Shown: positions 1-8,244 of the stretch, in pieces
Position numbering within the stretch: the first letter of the stretch is position 1
How the letters are laid out: every line of letters starts with the position of its first letter
Assembly: GCF_002812705.1 (NCBI RefSeq)
Contig: NZ_CP025030.1
Span: 4,154,001 to 4,218,000, forward strand
Length of the DNA: 64,000 nucleotides
From: Achromobacter spanius
GTDB lineage: Bacteria; Pseudomonadota; Gammaproteobacteria; Burkholderiales; Burkholderiaceae_B
Reading direction: 5' to 3'
The notes under the pieces: generated by a model
The model's database searches: none
What the model saw: the letters and a program-made list of their open reading frames with translations, nothing else
Told to the model about the DNA's origin: nothing
Position numbers and translations under genes: made by a program

Positions 1-523
1 AGCCATACTTGCCGGCCACGCTGGCCACGAAGGCCTGGCGCTTTTCGGGCGTGGGGCTATAGACGCGCACCTGGCGCAAGGGGCGCACCGCCGCCAGCGC
101 TGCCAGTTGCGTGACCGCTTGCGGGCCGGTGCCGATCAGCGCGGCGCGGGTGGCGTCGGCCGGCGCCAGGGTGCGCGTGGCCACGCCGCTGATCGCCGCC
201 GTGCGCAACATGCCCAGCGCGCGCGCTTCGATAATGGCGCGCAGCGTGCCCGTTGCCGCATCAAACAGGCTGAACAGCGAGCCGCCGCCCGCCTTGGTGT
301 GCACCCAGGTCTTGAACCCGGCGTAACCGGCCGGACCCGTCTGCACGGAACCCAATGCATGCATTGAGCTGCCGTCGCCCCAGGTGGCCAGCGTCTTGGG
401 CAGGTTGCGCGCTTCTTCGCGCGCCTGCGCCACCAGCATGTCTTGCAGCGCGTCGATGGCGCGATGGATGTTCAGCACCGAGACTACGTCCCGTTCCGTC
501 AGATACCGCAGCGCATCAGCCAT
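1..523 (-). CDS. Ornithine cyclodeaminase / mu-crystallin family protein (partial, C-terminus outside window)
   Basis: This NAD(P)-dependent oxidoreductase-fold protein is cut by the left edge, so only about 174 N-terminal codons are present. The family mark is the segment RTAAISGVAT (residues 107-116) followed by the Rossmann motif GTGPQA (131-136); K71 in GFKTWV matches the family's active-site lysine. Family members act on ornithine, on alanine, or on cyclic imino acids such as pyrroline-2-carboxylate, and the substrate cannot be told from this fragment. The ATG at 523 overlaps the last codons of the upstream FAH-family gene by 8 bases (ATGGCTGA), so the two are translationally coupled and probably serve one catabolic pathway. 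Confidence 0.85.
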   Translation of the reverse strand, partial: MADALRYLTERDVVSVLNIHRAIDALQDMLVAQAREEARNLPKTLATWGDGSSMHALGSVQTGPAGYAGFKTWVHTKAGGGSLFSLFDAATGTLRAIIEARALGMLRTAAISGVATRTLAPADATRAALIGTGPQAVTQLAALAAVRPLRQVRVYSPTPEKRQAFVASVAGKYG

Positions 524-1382
524 GCGCGTCTCCTTGTTGGCAGGCGGGTTCGTCCGCCACCGTATTGACCAGCGTGCCGATGCCGGGGATGTCCACTTCC
601 AGCGTGTCGCCCGCCACCATGAAGCGCGGCGGCTTGCGGCTGGAGCCCACGCCTTCGGGGGTGCCGGTGGCGATGATGTCGCCCGGCGACAGCGGTGTGA
701 ACGCGCTGATGTAGGCGATGAGTTCGGGAATGGGAAAGATCAGGTCGGACACCTGGCCGTGCTGCATCCGTTCGCCATTCAGGCGTGACATGACTTCCAG
801 GCGGGACGGGTCGCCTACTTCGTCAGCGGTGACCAGCCACGGACCGATGGCGCCGCTGCGTTCGAAGTTCTTGCCGGGCGTGACCTGCGCGTTGTGCTTT
901 TGAAAGTCGCGCACCGAGTTTTCGGCCATGCAGGTGTAGCCCGCCACGTGCGATAGCGCGTCTTCGGCCGCAATGTGGCGCCCGCCCCGGCCGATCACCA
1001 CCGCCAGTTCGCCTTCGTAGTCGAAGCGGTCGGATGCGCGCGGTTTCCACACGGGTTCGCGATGGCCCACCACGCTATCGGCAAAGCGGACAAACATGGA
1101 CGGATGCGCCGGCAGGTCGCGGCCGGCTTCGGCTACGTGCCGCCCGTAGTTCAAGCCCACGCACAGGATCTTGCCCGGCGCGGGCACGGGGGGCAGCCAT
1201 TGCAGACCGGCCAAGGGCCTACAGGGCATCCCGTCGGCCTGGGCCGCGCCAGCGATCTCGTCCAGGCCCGCTTCCAAGCCGGCGATGACGTCGGGCCAGA
1301 CGTGGGTCAACACCACGACGTCGGTGTCTCGCACGACGCCCCAGGCGTTGCGCCCGGCCTCCAAGAAGCTGATGAGCTTCAT
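516..1382 (-). CDS. Fumarylacetoacetate hydrolase (FAH) family protein
   Basis: This 288-residue protein belongs to the FAH superfamily, which hydrolyses or decarboxylates acylpyruvate-like products of aromatic or sugar-acid breakdown in the cytoplasm. Visible family motifs are ILCVGLNYGRHVAE, DYEGELAVVIG (metal-binding acidic residues), and TGTPEGVG near the C-terminus. The usual NDVSARD segment reads AENSVRDFQ here, a mild departure that may reflect substrate choice. The ATG at 1382 was chosen because GGAGA lies just upstream; a longer reading frame to 1436 lacks family sequence. It is the first gene of an operon with the cyclodeaminase-like gene and is divergent from a GntR regulator that probably controls it. 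Confidence 0.9.
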   Translation of the reverse strand: MKLISFLEAGRNAWGVVRDTDVVVLTHVWPDVIAGLEAGLDEIAGAAQADGMPCRPLAGLQWLPPVPAPGKILCVGLNYGRHVAEAGRDLPAHPSMFVRFADSVVGHREPVWKPRASDRFDYEGELAVVIGRGGRHIAAEDALSHVAGYTCMAENSVRDFQKHNAQVTPGKNFERSGAIGPWLVTADEVGDPSRLEVMSRLNGERMQHGQVSDLIFPIPELIAYISAFTPLSPGDIIATGTPEGVGSSRKPPRFMVAGDTLEVDIPGIGTLVNTVADEPACQQGDAHG

Positions 1383-1430
1383 TCTTGTCTCCTGTGCATG
1401 CGGCCATAAAGCATGCAGCCATCGATTCCG

Positions 1431-1546
1431 TTGCATGCATTCGAGGGCTTATTTGCCATCTGACCGCTGTTTTTCCGAATTATTGCATGCAATTTTGACG
1501 AATCGCAAGACCCACAACGTTTTTTATTGGCCAATTGCATGCAATT
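1431..1546. promoter_or_regulatory. Three phased palindromic operators of the GntR/FCD regulator
   Basis: Two perfect palindromes, ATTGCATGCAAT (1482-1493) and AATTGCATGCAATT (1533-1546), and one near-perfect copy, TTGCATGCAT (1431-1440), lie between the divergent FAH-family and GntR genes. Their centres, at 1435.5, 1487.5 and 1539.5, are exactly 52 bp apart, about five helical turns. Two further GCATGC cores sit at 1396-1401 and 1411-1416. GntR/FCD dimers bind short palindromes of this type. The regulator and target assignment is inferred from position. Confidence 0.75.
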
Positions 1547-1597
1547 TTCTAGGTACACTGGAGCCCCTTTCCGACACGTTTCAGTCGACGCCCCGCT

Positions 1598-2329
1598 ATG
1601 GCCGCACAAATCGATAAAGTGATTTCCGAACTTCGGGACATGGTGCTTTCGGGCGCTTTGCAACCCGGAGAACGGGTCGTGGAACTCCAGTTTTCGGCGC
1701 GCCTGGGCGTGTCGCGCACGCCGCTGCGCATTGCGCTGACCGAACTTGAAAAGGAAGGCCTGCTGGAACGCCTGCCGTCGCGCGGGTTCCGGGTGCGGGC
1801 GTTCACGGTGGATGAAATCGGCGATGCGGTTGATGTGCGTGGCGTGCTGGAAGGCATGGCGGCGCGTCTGCTGGCCGAACGCGGCGCCTCGCCCGAGGTG
1901 CTGGAACAACTGTCGCAGGCAGTGGAAGAAGGACGCACGCTGTTGGCGCCCGCGCGCCGTGATCCCAACACCACGGTGGACGCGCGCGCCTGGGGCCAGA
2001 TCAACCGCCGGTTTCACGAAATTCTGTGCGAAGCGGCCGGCAACCGCGCCCTGCTGTCCGCGCTGGAACACAACAACAAGACGCCGTTGGCGGGGCCCGC
2101 GGCGCTGACGCTGCCGTCCACCCCTTCCCTGCTGGAAACGCCCTTTGTGCTGCGGGCACAGGCCGATCACGAAGACCTGTTGCGTGCCATCACCCGGCGC
2201 GAAGCCGTGCGCGCTGAAAACCTGATGCGCGAACACGCTTACCGCAGCCGCGAAAACAAGCGCGTGTTGCTGGAATCGCTGCGCGGCACGATCTCGGCGC
2301 AACCGCTGTTGGCGGATCACAGCGCCTAG
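1598..2329 (+). CDS. GntR family transcriptional regulator, FCD (FadR-type) subfamily
   Basis: This 243-residue regulator has an N-terminal winged helix (about residues 5-70, with the typical LGVSRTPLRIAL recognition region) and a C-terminal all-helical FCD ligand-binding domain (about 85-225) with conserved metal/ligand residues in INRRFHEILCEAAGN and MREH. FCD regulators usually bind carboxylic acids and repress neighbouring catabolic genes. It is divergent from the FAH-family/cyclodeaminase operon, and the shared 215-bp gap holds three phased ATTGCATGCAAT-like palindromes. It probably represses both itself and that operon until the pathway substrate appears. The Shine-Dalgarno is weak, so the start is moderately certain. 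Confidence 0.92.
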   Translation: MAAQIDKVISELRDMVLSGALQPGERVVELQFSARLGVSRTPLRIALTELEKEGLLERLPSRGFRVRAFTVDEIGDAVDVRGVLEGMAARLLAERGASPEVLEQLSQAVEEGRTLLAPARRDPNTTVDARAWGQINRRFHEILCEAAGNRALLSALEHNNKTPLAGPAALTLPSTPSLLETPFVLRAQADHEDLLRAITRREAVRAENLMREHAYRSRENKRVLLESLRGTISAQPLLADHSA

Positions 2330-2413
2330 CCACCACGCGTTAAGCGTGGGCACGGTAGTTGCTGCGCCTGCGCTGACGCCGCGGGTTCGCGGCACCTGTC
2401 GAAGGTCGCCAAG

Positions 2414-2953
2414 ATGCCGGACATCGCTGAAATTTTTTCGCTGGAAGCCGGGTTTGCCGAAATGTTCATACGCGGCACCACGATGTACTGGGTGCTGTAC
2501 GCGCTGCTGCGCCTGGCGGGCAGGCGCGACCTGGGCTCGCTGGGGGTCGCCGACCTGCTGGTGCTGGTGTTGGTGGCCGACGCGGGCGGTAACGCCATGT
2601 CGGGTGACTCGTATTCGATGGGCGACGGCATCATTGTCGTCACGACCATTGTGGGATGGAGCTTCGTGCTGGACCGGGTGGTGTATTACGTGCCCGCCTT
2701 GCAGCGGATTCTGGAACCGCAACGCATCTGCCTGGTCCGGGATGGCCGCATCATTGTGTCCGGCTTGAGGAGCGAGCACATCAGTCGTGGCGAATTGATG
2801 GAGCAATTGCGGCTGAAGGGAGTGGGCAATCTGGCCAAGGTGAAGCGCGCGTACCTGGAGTCCACCGGCGAATTCAGCGTGATCAGCGTTGACGAAGACA
2901 CTCCCCCCGCCCACTCCACGTTGGAAGAATCGCCGGACGACGCCCCGCGCTGA
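2414..2953 (+). CDS. DUF421 / YetF-like membrane protein
   Basis: This 179-residue protein resembles the DUF421 (YetF) family. An N-terminal hydrophobic part (about residues 17-95, three probable membrane segments) contains the family signature LRLAGRRDLGSLGVADLLVLVLVA. A soluble C-terminal domain follows with RILEPQRICLVRDGRII and the RGELMEQLRLKGV segment, which resembles the region preceding the family's active-looking acidic motif. The function of the family is not established; some Bacillus members affect spore or envelope traits. It stands alone between the GntR regulator and a DUF4142 gene on the same strand, with no overlap suggesting coupling. Confidence 0.88.
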   Translation: MPDIAEIFSLEAGFAEMFIRGTTMYWVLYALLRLAGRRDLGSLGVADLLVLVLVADAGGNAMSGDSYSMGDGIIVVTTIVGWSFVLDRVVYYVPALQRILEPQRICLVRDGRIIVSGLRSEHISRGELMEQLRLKGVGNLAKVKRAYLESTGEFSVISVDEDTPPAHSTLEESPDDAPR

Positions 2954-3059
2954 GCCGCGTCCAGGGAAGGCGGCGGGAACGCTGATTGCTGGGGTGTGCG
3001 TGGATCACAGCTATCCACGTGTTATCAACGGCGCACCGCGCCACCCTTGGGAGACGTAC

Positions 3060-3683
3060 ATGAAAACTCGCACTCTGACTGCCGCCCTGCTTTCGGTGTC
3101 CGTGCTTGGCGCCGGCAATTTCGCCGTCGCGCAACAAACCGCCCCGACCACTCCTTCCACCGGCGCGCCGGCTTCGCCCACGAAGCCGGCCTCACCGGGC
3201 GCACCCGCCGCGCCGATGGCGGCCGAATCCAAGCTCGACGGCAAAGACCGCGACTTTATTGAAAACGCCGCGCAGTCCGGCCATATGGAAGTCGAAGGCA
3301 GCAAGATGGCACTCGAGAAGTCCCAAAACCCTGAAGTGAAGAAGTTCGCGCAACAGATGATCGACGACCACACCAAGGCGGGCCAGAAGTTGGCCGCCCT
3401 GGCCAAGAGCAAGGGCGTGGACGTCCCCACCGACCCGTCCTTGATGCAGCAAGCGAAGCTGAAGACGCTGGGCATGCGCGATGACGGGTTTGACGAGGCC
3501 TATGCCGAAGGGGTGGGCGTGTCGGCCCATGAAGACGCCGTGAAGCTGTTTGAACAGGCATCGAACGAGGTCAAGGATCCCGAGTTGAAGCAGTTCGCCA
3601 CCGAAACCTTGCCGACGCTTCAGCAGCATTTGCAAATGGCGAAGACGCTGGAACAAAGCGTGAAGAACGCCAAGCCGAAGTAA
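3060..3683 (+). CDS. DUF4142 domain-containing secreted protein
   Basis: This 207-residue protein starts with a clear signal peptide (MKTRTLTAALLSVSVLGAGN, cleavage near AVAQ-Q), then a Pro/Ala/Thr-rich linker (about 25-60), then a DUF4142 helical bundle (about 65-200) with the ferritin-like pattern FIENAAQSGHMEVEGSKMAL and QMIDDHTKAG. DUF4142 proteins are periplasmic or outer-membrane associated; their role is not known, although stress links are suggested for some. The start at 3060 is preferred over a longer frame from 2889 because GGGAG stands upstream and the signal peptide begins there. Confidence 0.9.
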   Translation: MKTRTLTAALLSVSVLGAGNFAVAQQTAPTTPSTGAPASPTKPASPGAPAAPMAAESKLDGKDRDFIENAAQSGHMEVEGSKMALEKSQNPEVKKFAQQMIDDHTKAGQKLAALAKSKGVDVPTDPSLMQQAKLKTLGMRDDGFDEAYAEGVGVSAHEDAVKLFEQASNEVKDPELKQFATETLPTLQQHLQMAKTLEQSVKNAKPK

Positions 3684-3729
3684 AGGTATTGGCGGTATTG
3701 ACGATCCGTCAACGCTTGGCCGGCCTGCC

Positions 3730-4113
3730 CTAGCCGCAGGCCGCCACCAGAAAGACCGGCACGGTCTGCCAGATAACCGCCAAGGCAGACAGCAAGCACA
3801 GCGCGCCTGTCAGCCAGGCGTGGAAGCCGTCCAAGCCCCACTTCCTGACGCGCCTGGCTTGTCGCGCGGCGATGACGGCCATGGCGGCCAAGGCCAGCGC
3901 CGTGCCGGCAAGTATCAACCACGATGACAGCGGCAACCCCATCGCGGACGTTGCCAAGGTGGAGCGTGGCCGCGCGCAACCCAAGGCGTTGACGATGTAG
4001 ATCGCCAGGAAGTGCATCATCCAGATCGATGGCCCGGCAATCAGGAACAACAGATCGGTGCCGAACGGGGTCTTCGGGGTGCTTGTGGTCCTTGTGGTGT
4101 TCATGGCTTTCAT
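3730..4113 (-). CDS. Small membrane protein of the caa3-type oxidase operon
   Basis: This 127-residue hydrophobic protein has about four predicted membrane segments (near residues 20-45, 52-75, 88-110 and 110-125). It follows the fused oxidase subunit I-III gene by 3 bases, so it is very probably co-translated with it. I do not recognise the family with certainty. Its position and size are consistent with a small oxidase subunit or assembly factor, but it shows no clear subunit IV signature. An alternative start is the ATG at 4104 (MNTTRT). It ends the operon; beyond it lies only a weak 6-bp stem (3698-3712). Confidence 0.7.
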   Translation of the reverse strand: MKAMNTTRTTSTPKTPFGTDLLFLIAGPSIWMMHFLAIYIVNALGCARPRSTLATSAMGLPLSSWLILAGTALALAAMAVIAARQARRVRKWGLDGFHAWLTGALCLLSALAVIWQTVPVFLVAACG

Positions 4114-4116
4114 GCC

Positions 4117-6699
4117 TTACCCCGCCAGCCGGGGAAAGGCGTGCACCAATCCCAGCCCCAACAAGCCCTGCGCCACGGTGTAGTGCCACATCATCATGGT
4201 GGTCTCGTAGCAGGCGCGACGGGTGTAAGACAGCCTGCCCGCCACCGAGCGCGCCACCGTGAACACGCCCATGGTGCCAGCCAGCAGCGCGAAGACGGCC
4301 TGCAAGCCCGCAACGGCGTAAACCGCCGCCGCATAGGCCGACGCCTGAGGACGCAAACCTTGCGTCCAATGCCCATGCAATTCCACCGCGGACGCCGCCA
4401 CCAGCAACCCCACCCCCACCAACATCCCCGCCCTGACAAGGCCTTGCCGACCCTGCCGCAGCCAGTAGCCACAGCAGGCGATGAGCGCGCTTGCCCCCAG
4501 CAGCAGGCAGCCGGACAACGCGGCGCCACCGGGCGCGGCAAGGTCCGCCGCGCTTGGCCAGACCTCGGGCGACGTGGTCCACAAGAACAGATACGCGAAG
4601 GACAGCGATCCGAAGATGCTGGTGCAGACGATCACCAACAGCACCATGGCCCAGGCGTAATGCGAGCCCATGCCCGGGCACGACATAGGCAACCGCAGCC
4701 CCGCCCCGATGTCGACGGGCGGATGGTCCGGCCCGGTGTCCGCGTCCCATAGCCACCGCCACATCGACACGACTGCCAACACCCCGCAAGCGCCGGCCAG
4801 CGCATGCATCTTGAAGGTCAGCAACAGGAAGAAGCCTGCCGTGCCCAAGGCCGCCAACAGCGGCGACCAGCCCGGACCGGGCAGCGGCAGCACATAGTCG
4901 GGCTGCGCTTGCGCGGCGCTGGTAACCAGCGTTGAGCGCTGCCCCGCCGGAGTATTGGGCAGGAAGTAGCGCCCTTCGGCCACGTCGCGCGCCAGCCCGG
5001 GTTGGTCCCACAAGGGTTCGCGCGAGGTCACGAAGGGAATGCTGCGCAAGCCGTAGCGCCCGTTGGGCAGCCATTCCAGCGTGCCCGCGTTCCACACGTT
5101 GCCCACGCCCTGGCCGCTGCCCGGCCGGAAGTTGCGCGCCAGGTCCCACAGAAACACCAGCACCCCCGCCGCGATCAGGTAAGAGCCCACTGTGGACACC
5201 ATGTTCAACAGCCCCCACCCCTGGCTTTCGGCATAGGTGTAGACGCGCCGGGGCATGCCGGCCAGACCGGTGAAATGCATGGGAAAGAACGTCACGTTAA
5301 AGCCCACGAACATCAGCCAGAACGCCCAACGGCCCAGCCGTTCAGACAAGGCGCGCCTGCTGATCAGGGGCGCCCAGTAATAGAACGCCGCGAACAACGG
5401 GAACACCATGCCGCCGAACAGGACGTAATGCAGGTGCGCCACGATGAAGTAGGTATCGTGCGCCTGCAAGTCGAAGGGAATGACGGCCACCATCACGCCG
5501 GTCAGCCCGCCCAGCACGAAGATGAAGAAGAAGCCAAGAATGAACAGCATGGGCGACTTCAAGGGGCGCAGGCGCACCGCCGCCGCGATGGTGGCGATCC
5601 AGGCGAACACCTGGATGGCGGTGGGCACGGACACCGCCATGCTGGCCGCCGACGCGAAGCTCAGCGACAACGCCGGGATACCGGTGGCGAACATGTGATG
5701 GACCCACAGGCCAAAGCTCAGGAACGCGGTGCCCACCACCGCCATCACCACCAGGCGGTAACCCACCAGCGGCACGCCCGTCATGGCCGGAATCATCATG
5801 GACACCATGCCGGCCGCCGGCAGGAAGATGATGTAGACCTCGGGGTGGCCGAAGAACCAGAACAGATGCTGCCACAGCAAGGGGTCGCCGCCGCGCTGGG
5901 TGATGAAGAACGGCATGTCGAAGGCGCGCTCAAGCTCCAGCAAGGCGGTGGCGACGATGACGGCGGGAAACGCGATGATGACCATGCCGCAGAACACCAG
6001 CATGACCCAGGCGAATATCGGCATTTTGTCCAGCGTCATGCCGGGCGCGCGGGTGCGCAGGATGCCGACCGCAAGCTCGATGGCGCCGGCAATGGCCGAG
6101 ATTTCAATGAAGCCGATGCCCAGCAGCCACAGGTCCGCATTCATGGCGGGCGAGAACTGCGAACTGGTCAGCGGCGGATACATGAACCAGCCGCCGTCGG
6201 GCGCAAGCCCCACGAAGATGCTGCAAAAGAACACCAGCCCGCCCACGGCATAGGCCCAATACGCATAGGCCGACAGCCGGGGAAACGGCAGGTCGCGCGC
6301 GCCCAGCATGTTGGGCAGCAGCAGCACGGCCACGGCTTCCACCGCCGGCACGGCAAACAGAAACATCATCACCGTGCCATGCATGGTGAACAACTGGTTG
6401 TAAAGCGCGTGGCCGATCAAGTGGCTGTCGGGCGCGGCCAACTGCGTACGCATCAGCAGCGCCAGCACGCCCGCCAGCAGGAAGAACAGAAAAGCCGTGC
6501 CGATGTAAAGCAGCCCGATGGAGGTGTTGTTGACCACGGTCAGCGCGCGCCAGCCGGTCGGCGCCTTCCACACGCGTTCAAGCTCGTCGAATTCGCCATC
6601 CGGGCGCGGCGCGGGATTGGGCAGCTTGGGCGACAGCAACGCGCCCTGTTGCGGCAAGGCAGGCGTGGCGGTGGCCGGGTGCGTGGCGTCGTCGCTCAC
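4117..6699 (-). CDS. Cytochrome c oxidase, fused subunits I and III (caa3-type)
   Basis: This 860-residue protein joins a heme-copper oxidase subunit I (about residues 35-560) to a subunit III-like domain (about 630-860). Subunit I shows the CuB/tyrosine motif GHPEVY, the CuB histidine pair WVHHMF, the heme-ligand region HLHYVLFGG, and FHFTGLAGMPRR-like loop sequence (HFTGLAGMPRRVYTY). The C-terminal part carries the subunit III hallmark MWHY. It reduces oxygen to water and pumps protons across the inner membrane. The start is a GTG at 6699 that overlaps the subunit II stop as GTGA. Typical D-channel asparagines after ARDLPFPRL are replaced (SAYAYW), so proton coupling may differ from the standard A1 type. 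Confidence 0.93.
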   Translation of the reverse strand: MSDDATHPATATPALPQQGALLSPKLPNPAPRPDGEFDELERVWKAPTGWRALTVVNNTSIGLLYIGTAFLFFLLAGVLALLMRTQLAAPDSHLIGHALYNQLFTMHGTVMMFLFAVPAVEAVAVLLLPNMLGARDLPFPRLSAYAYWAYAVGGLVFFCSIFVGLAPDGGWFMYPPLTSSQFSPAMNADLWLLGIGFIEISAIAGAIELAVGILRTRAPGMTLDKMPIFAWVMLVFCGMVIIAFPAVIVATALLELERAFDMPFFITQRGGDPLLWQHLFWFFGHPEVYIIFLPAAGMVSMMIPAMTGVPLVGYRLVVMAVVGTAFLSFGLWVHHMFATGIPALSLSFASAASMAVSVPTAIQVFAWIATIAAAVRLRPLKSPMLFILGFFFIFVLGGLTGVMVAVIPFDLQAHDTYFIVAHLHYVLFGGMVFPLFAAFYYWAPLISRRALSERLGRWAFWLMFVGFNVTFFPMHFTGLAGMPRRVYTYAESQGWGLLNMVSTVGSYLIAAGVLVFLWDLARNFRPGSGQGVGNVWNAGTLEWLPNGRYGLRSIPFVTSREPLWDQPGLARDVAEGRYFLPNTPAGQRSTLVTSAAQAQPDYVLPLPGPGWSPLLAALGTAGFFLLLTFKMHALAGACGVLAVVSMWRWLWDADTGPDHPPVDIGAGLRLPMSCPGMGSHYAWAMVLLVIVCTSIFGSLSFAYLFLWTTSPEVWPSAADLAAPGGAALSGCLLLGASALIACCGYWLRQGRQGLVRAGMLVGVGLLVAASAVELHGHWTQGLRPQASAYAAAVYAVAGLQAVFALLAGTMGVFTVARSVAGRLSYTRRACYETTMMMWHYTVAQGLLGLGLVHAFPRLAG

Positions 6700-7697
6700 T
6701 TCAGGCTTTCCAGGTAGTGGGCCACGGCGCGCAGATCCTCGCCCGGCAGTTGGTCAAAGGACGGCATGGGGTTGCCGGGCTTGATGTGCTGGCTGCCGGC
6801 GATCCAGCCGGCCAGCGCGCCGACATTGTTGGGCAAGACGCCCCCCGCCAACGACAAGCGGCTGCCCACATGCGTCAGGTCCGGCCCCAGCGTGCCGGCG
6901 GCCGACGTGCCCCGCACGGTGTGGCATTGGGCGCAAGCCTGTTGTAATACACGCTCGCCCTGGCGCAGCGCGGGGCCGGCGGGCGCGGCGGGTTGGGCTT
7001 GCGCGCTCAGCCAGGCCTGGAAGGCGTCGGGCGCCATGGCCTGCACATCGAACTTCATATTGGCGTGTTGCGCGCCGCAGTATTCCGCGCACTGGCCGGT
7101 GTACCTGCCCGCCTCCAGCGCGCGCACGCGCAGGCGGTTGACGTGGCCGGGGATCATGTCCAGCTTGCCGCCCAGCTCGGGTATCCAGAAACTGTGGATG
7201 ACGTTGTCGGACTTCAGCACGAATTCCACCCATTCCCCGGCGGCAATGCGGATGTCGTTGGCGGTTTCAAACACGGGGTTGCCCGATGCGTCCAGGTAGC
7301 GGACCCGCCACCACCAGAGTTCGCCCGTGACCTCGATGCGGACGGCAGCCGTCGCCCCCGCGCGCGCCATGGACGACGCCTCGCTCAACACGTACACCAG
7401 CAATGCGGTCAGGGCCACCACGGGAAAGGCGATGCCCGCGCCCACGATCAGCGACGGACGCGACAAGCGCCGCCGCCACGTCACCGGGCCGAAGAGCGCC
7501 ACCCCGACCAGCGCCGCCACGGCCAGGAAAATCACCGTACCGCCGATGTACAGCACGTTGTTGATGTCGGCCACGCTGCCTGCGCCCTCGCCCGCAGGTG
7601 AGTCGGGCAGGAGCGTAGGCGCGCGCGGGTCGGCCGAAGCCGGTAGCGCGGCGGCAAGCGCGTAGGAAGGAATGGCGGCCATGTCGGCCGTCAGCAT
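6696..7697 (-). CDS. Cytochrome c oxidase subunit II with fused C-terminal cytochrome c (caa3-type)
   Basis: This 333-residue subunit has two membrane helices (about 48-70 and 83-104), a cupredoxin domain with the CuA ligands H168, C203, C207, H211 and M214 (GQCAEYCGAQHANM), and a C-terminal cytochrome c domain with heme motif CAQCH (255-259). It takes electrons from soluble cytochrome c and passes them through its own heme and CuA to subunit I. The ATG at 7697 is preferred because the upstream frame overlaps the divergent lipoprotein cytochrome; its Shine-Dalgarno is poor and the ATG at 7682 is an alternative. It leads the oxidase operon and is coupled to subunit I. Confidence 0.92.
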   Translation of the reverse strand: MLTADMAAIPSYALAAALPASADPRAPTLLPDSPAGEGAGSVADINNVLYIGGTVIFLAVAALVGVALFGPVTWRRRLSRPSLIVGAGIAFPVVALTALLVYVLSEASSMARAGATAAVRIEVTGELWWWRVRYLDASGNPVFETANDIRIAAGEWVEFVLKSDNVIHSFWIPELGGKLDMIPGHVNRLRVRALEAGRYTGQCAEYCGAQHANMKFDVQAMAPDAFQAWLSAQAQPAAPAGPALRQGERVLQQACAQCHTVRGTSAAGTLGPDLTHVGSRLSLAGGVLPNNVGALAGWIAGSQHIKPGNPMPSFDQLPGEDLRAVAHYLESLK

Positions 7698-7821
7698 GTG
7701 GCGTGCCTGAAAGGCGGCGCACCGGGCGCGGGCCTGGAAATAATGGACGAGGGACAGGGAGCCGGGAGCGATGAGCGAGGAACAAGACTTGCTGACCACG
7801 GCCGGTCTGGAGGTGAAACCT

Positions 7822-8244
7822 GTGCGTACCCCTGCCCGACCCGCTTTCATGCTGCTTGGCGCCGCCATGCTGACGATCCTGGCCGCGTGTGGGGACGAGC
7901 GGGCGGCGCTCACGCCAAACCTGACGGCAGCCGCCCTGCCCGAGCGGGCCGACGCCGTCCGGGGCAGGCAATGGATAGCGGACTATGGCTGCCTGGCCTG
8001 CCACGCCGTGCCTACGGTGCGAGGGCCGGCCTCGTCCGTCGGGCCGCCCCTGGGCAACGTGGGGCGGCAAGCCTACCTGACCGGCCTGTTGCCCAACACG
8101 CCCGACAACCTGGTCCGCTGGCTGATGGACCCACCCGCCATCAATCCGCGCACCGCCATGCCCAACGTGGGCTTGAGCCAGGCCGAGGCCGAGGACATCG
8201 CCGCCTTTCTGCTGTCACAGCCCGAGTCACCGGAGCCATCATGA
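7822..8244 (+). CDS. Cytochrome c lipoprotein, monoheme
   Basis: This 140-residue protein has a lipoprotein signal (n-region RTPAR, hydrophobic core, lipobox LAAC with C23) and one heme c site, CLACH (57-61), with a probable distal methionine in TAMPNVG. I chose the GTG at 7822 because GGAGG lies 8 bases upstream and the signal peptide starts there; the ATG at 7771 would add a hydrophilic leader. The C-terminal half (LPNTPDNL...INPRTAMPN) is closely related to the second cytochrome of the next gene and to the cytochrome tail of the divergent oxidase subunit II. It probably feeds electrons to that oxidase. Confidence 0.88.
   Translation: MRTPARPAFMLLGAAMLTILAACGDERAALTPNLTAAALPERADAVRGRQWIADYGCLACHAVPTVRGPASSVGPPLGNVGRQAYLTGLLPNTPDNLVRWLMDPPAINPRTAMPNVGLSQAEAEDIAAFLLSQPESPEPS

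Noticed and set aside
1379-2914. A 511-codon minus-strand frame.
   Set aside because: It covers the GntR and DUF421 genes in antisense and has no signal of a real protein.
3620-6717. Long frames (532 codons minus, 571 codons plus) overlapping the oxidase genes.
   Set aside because: They are alternate-frame or antisense shadows of subunit I-III, which has all active-site motifs.
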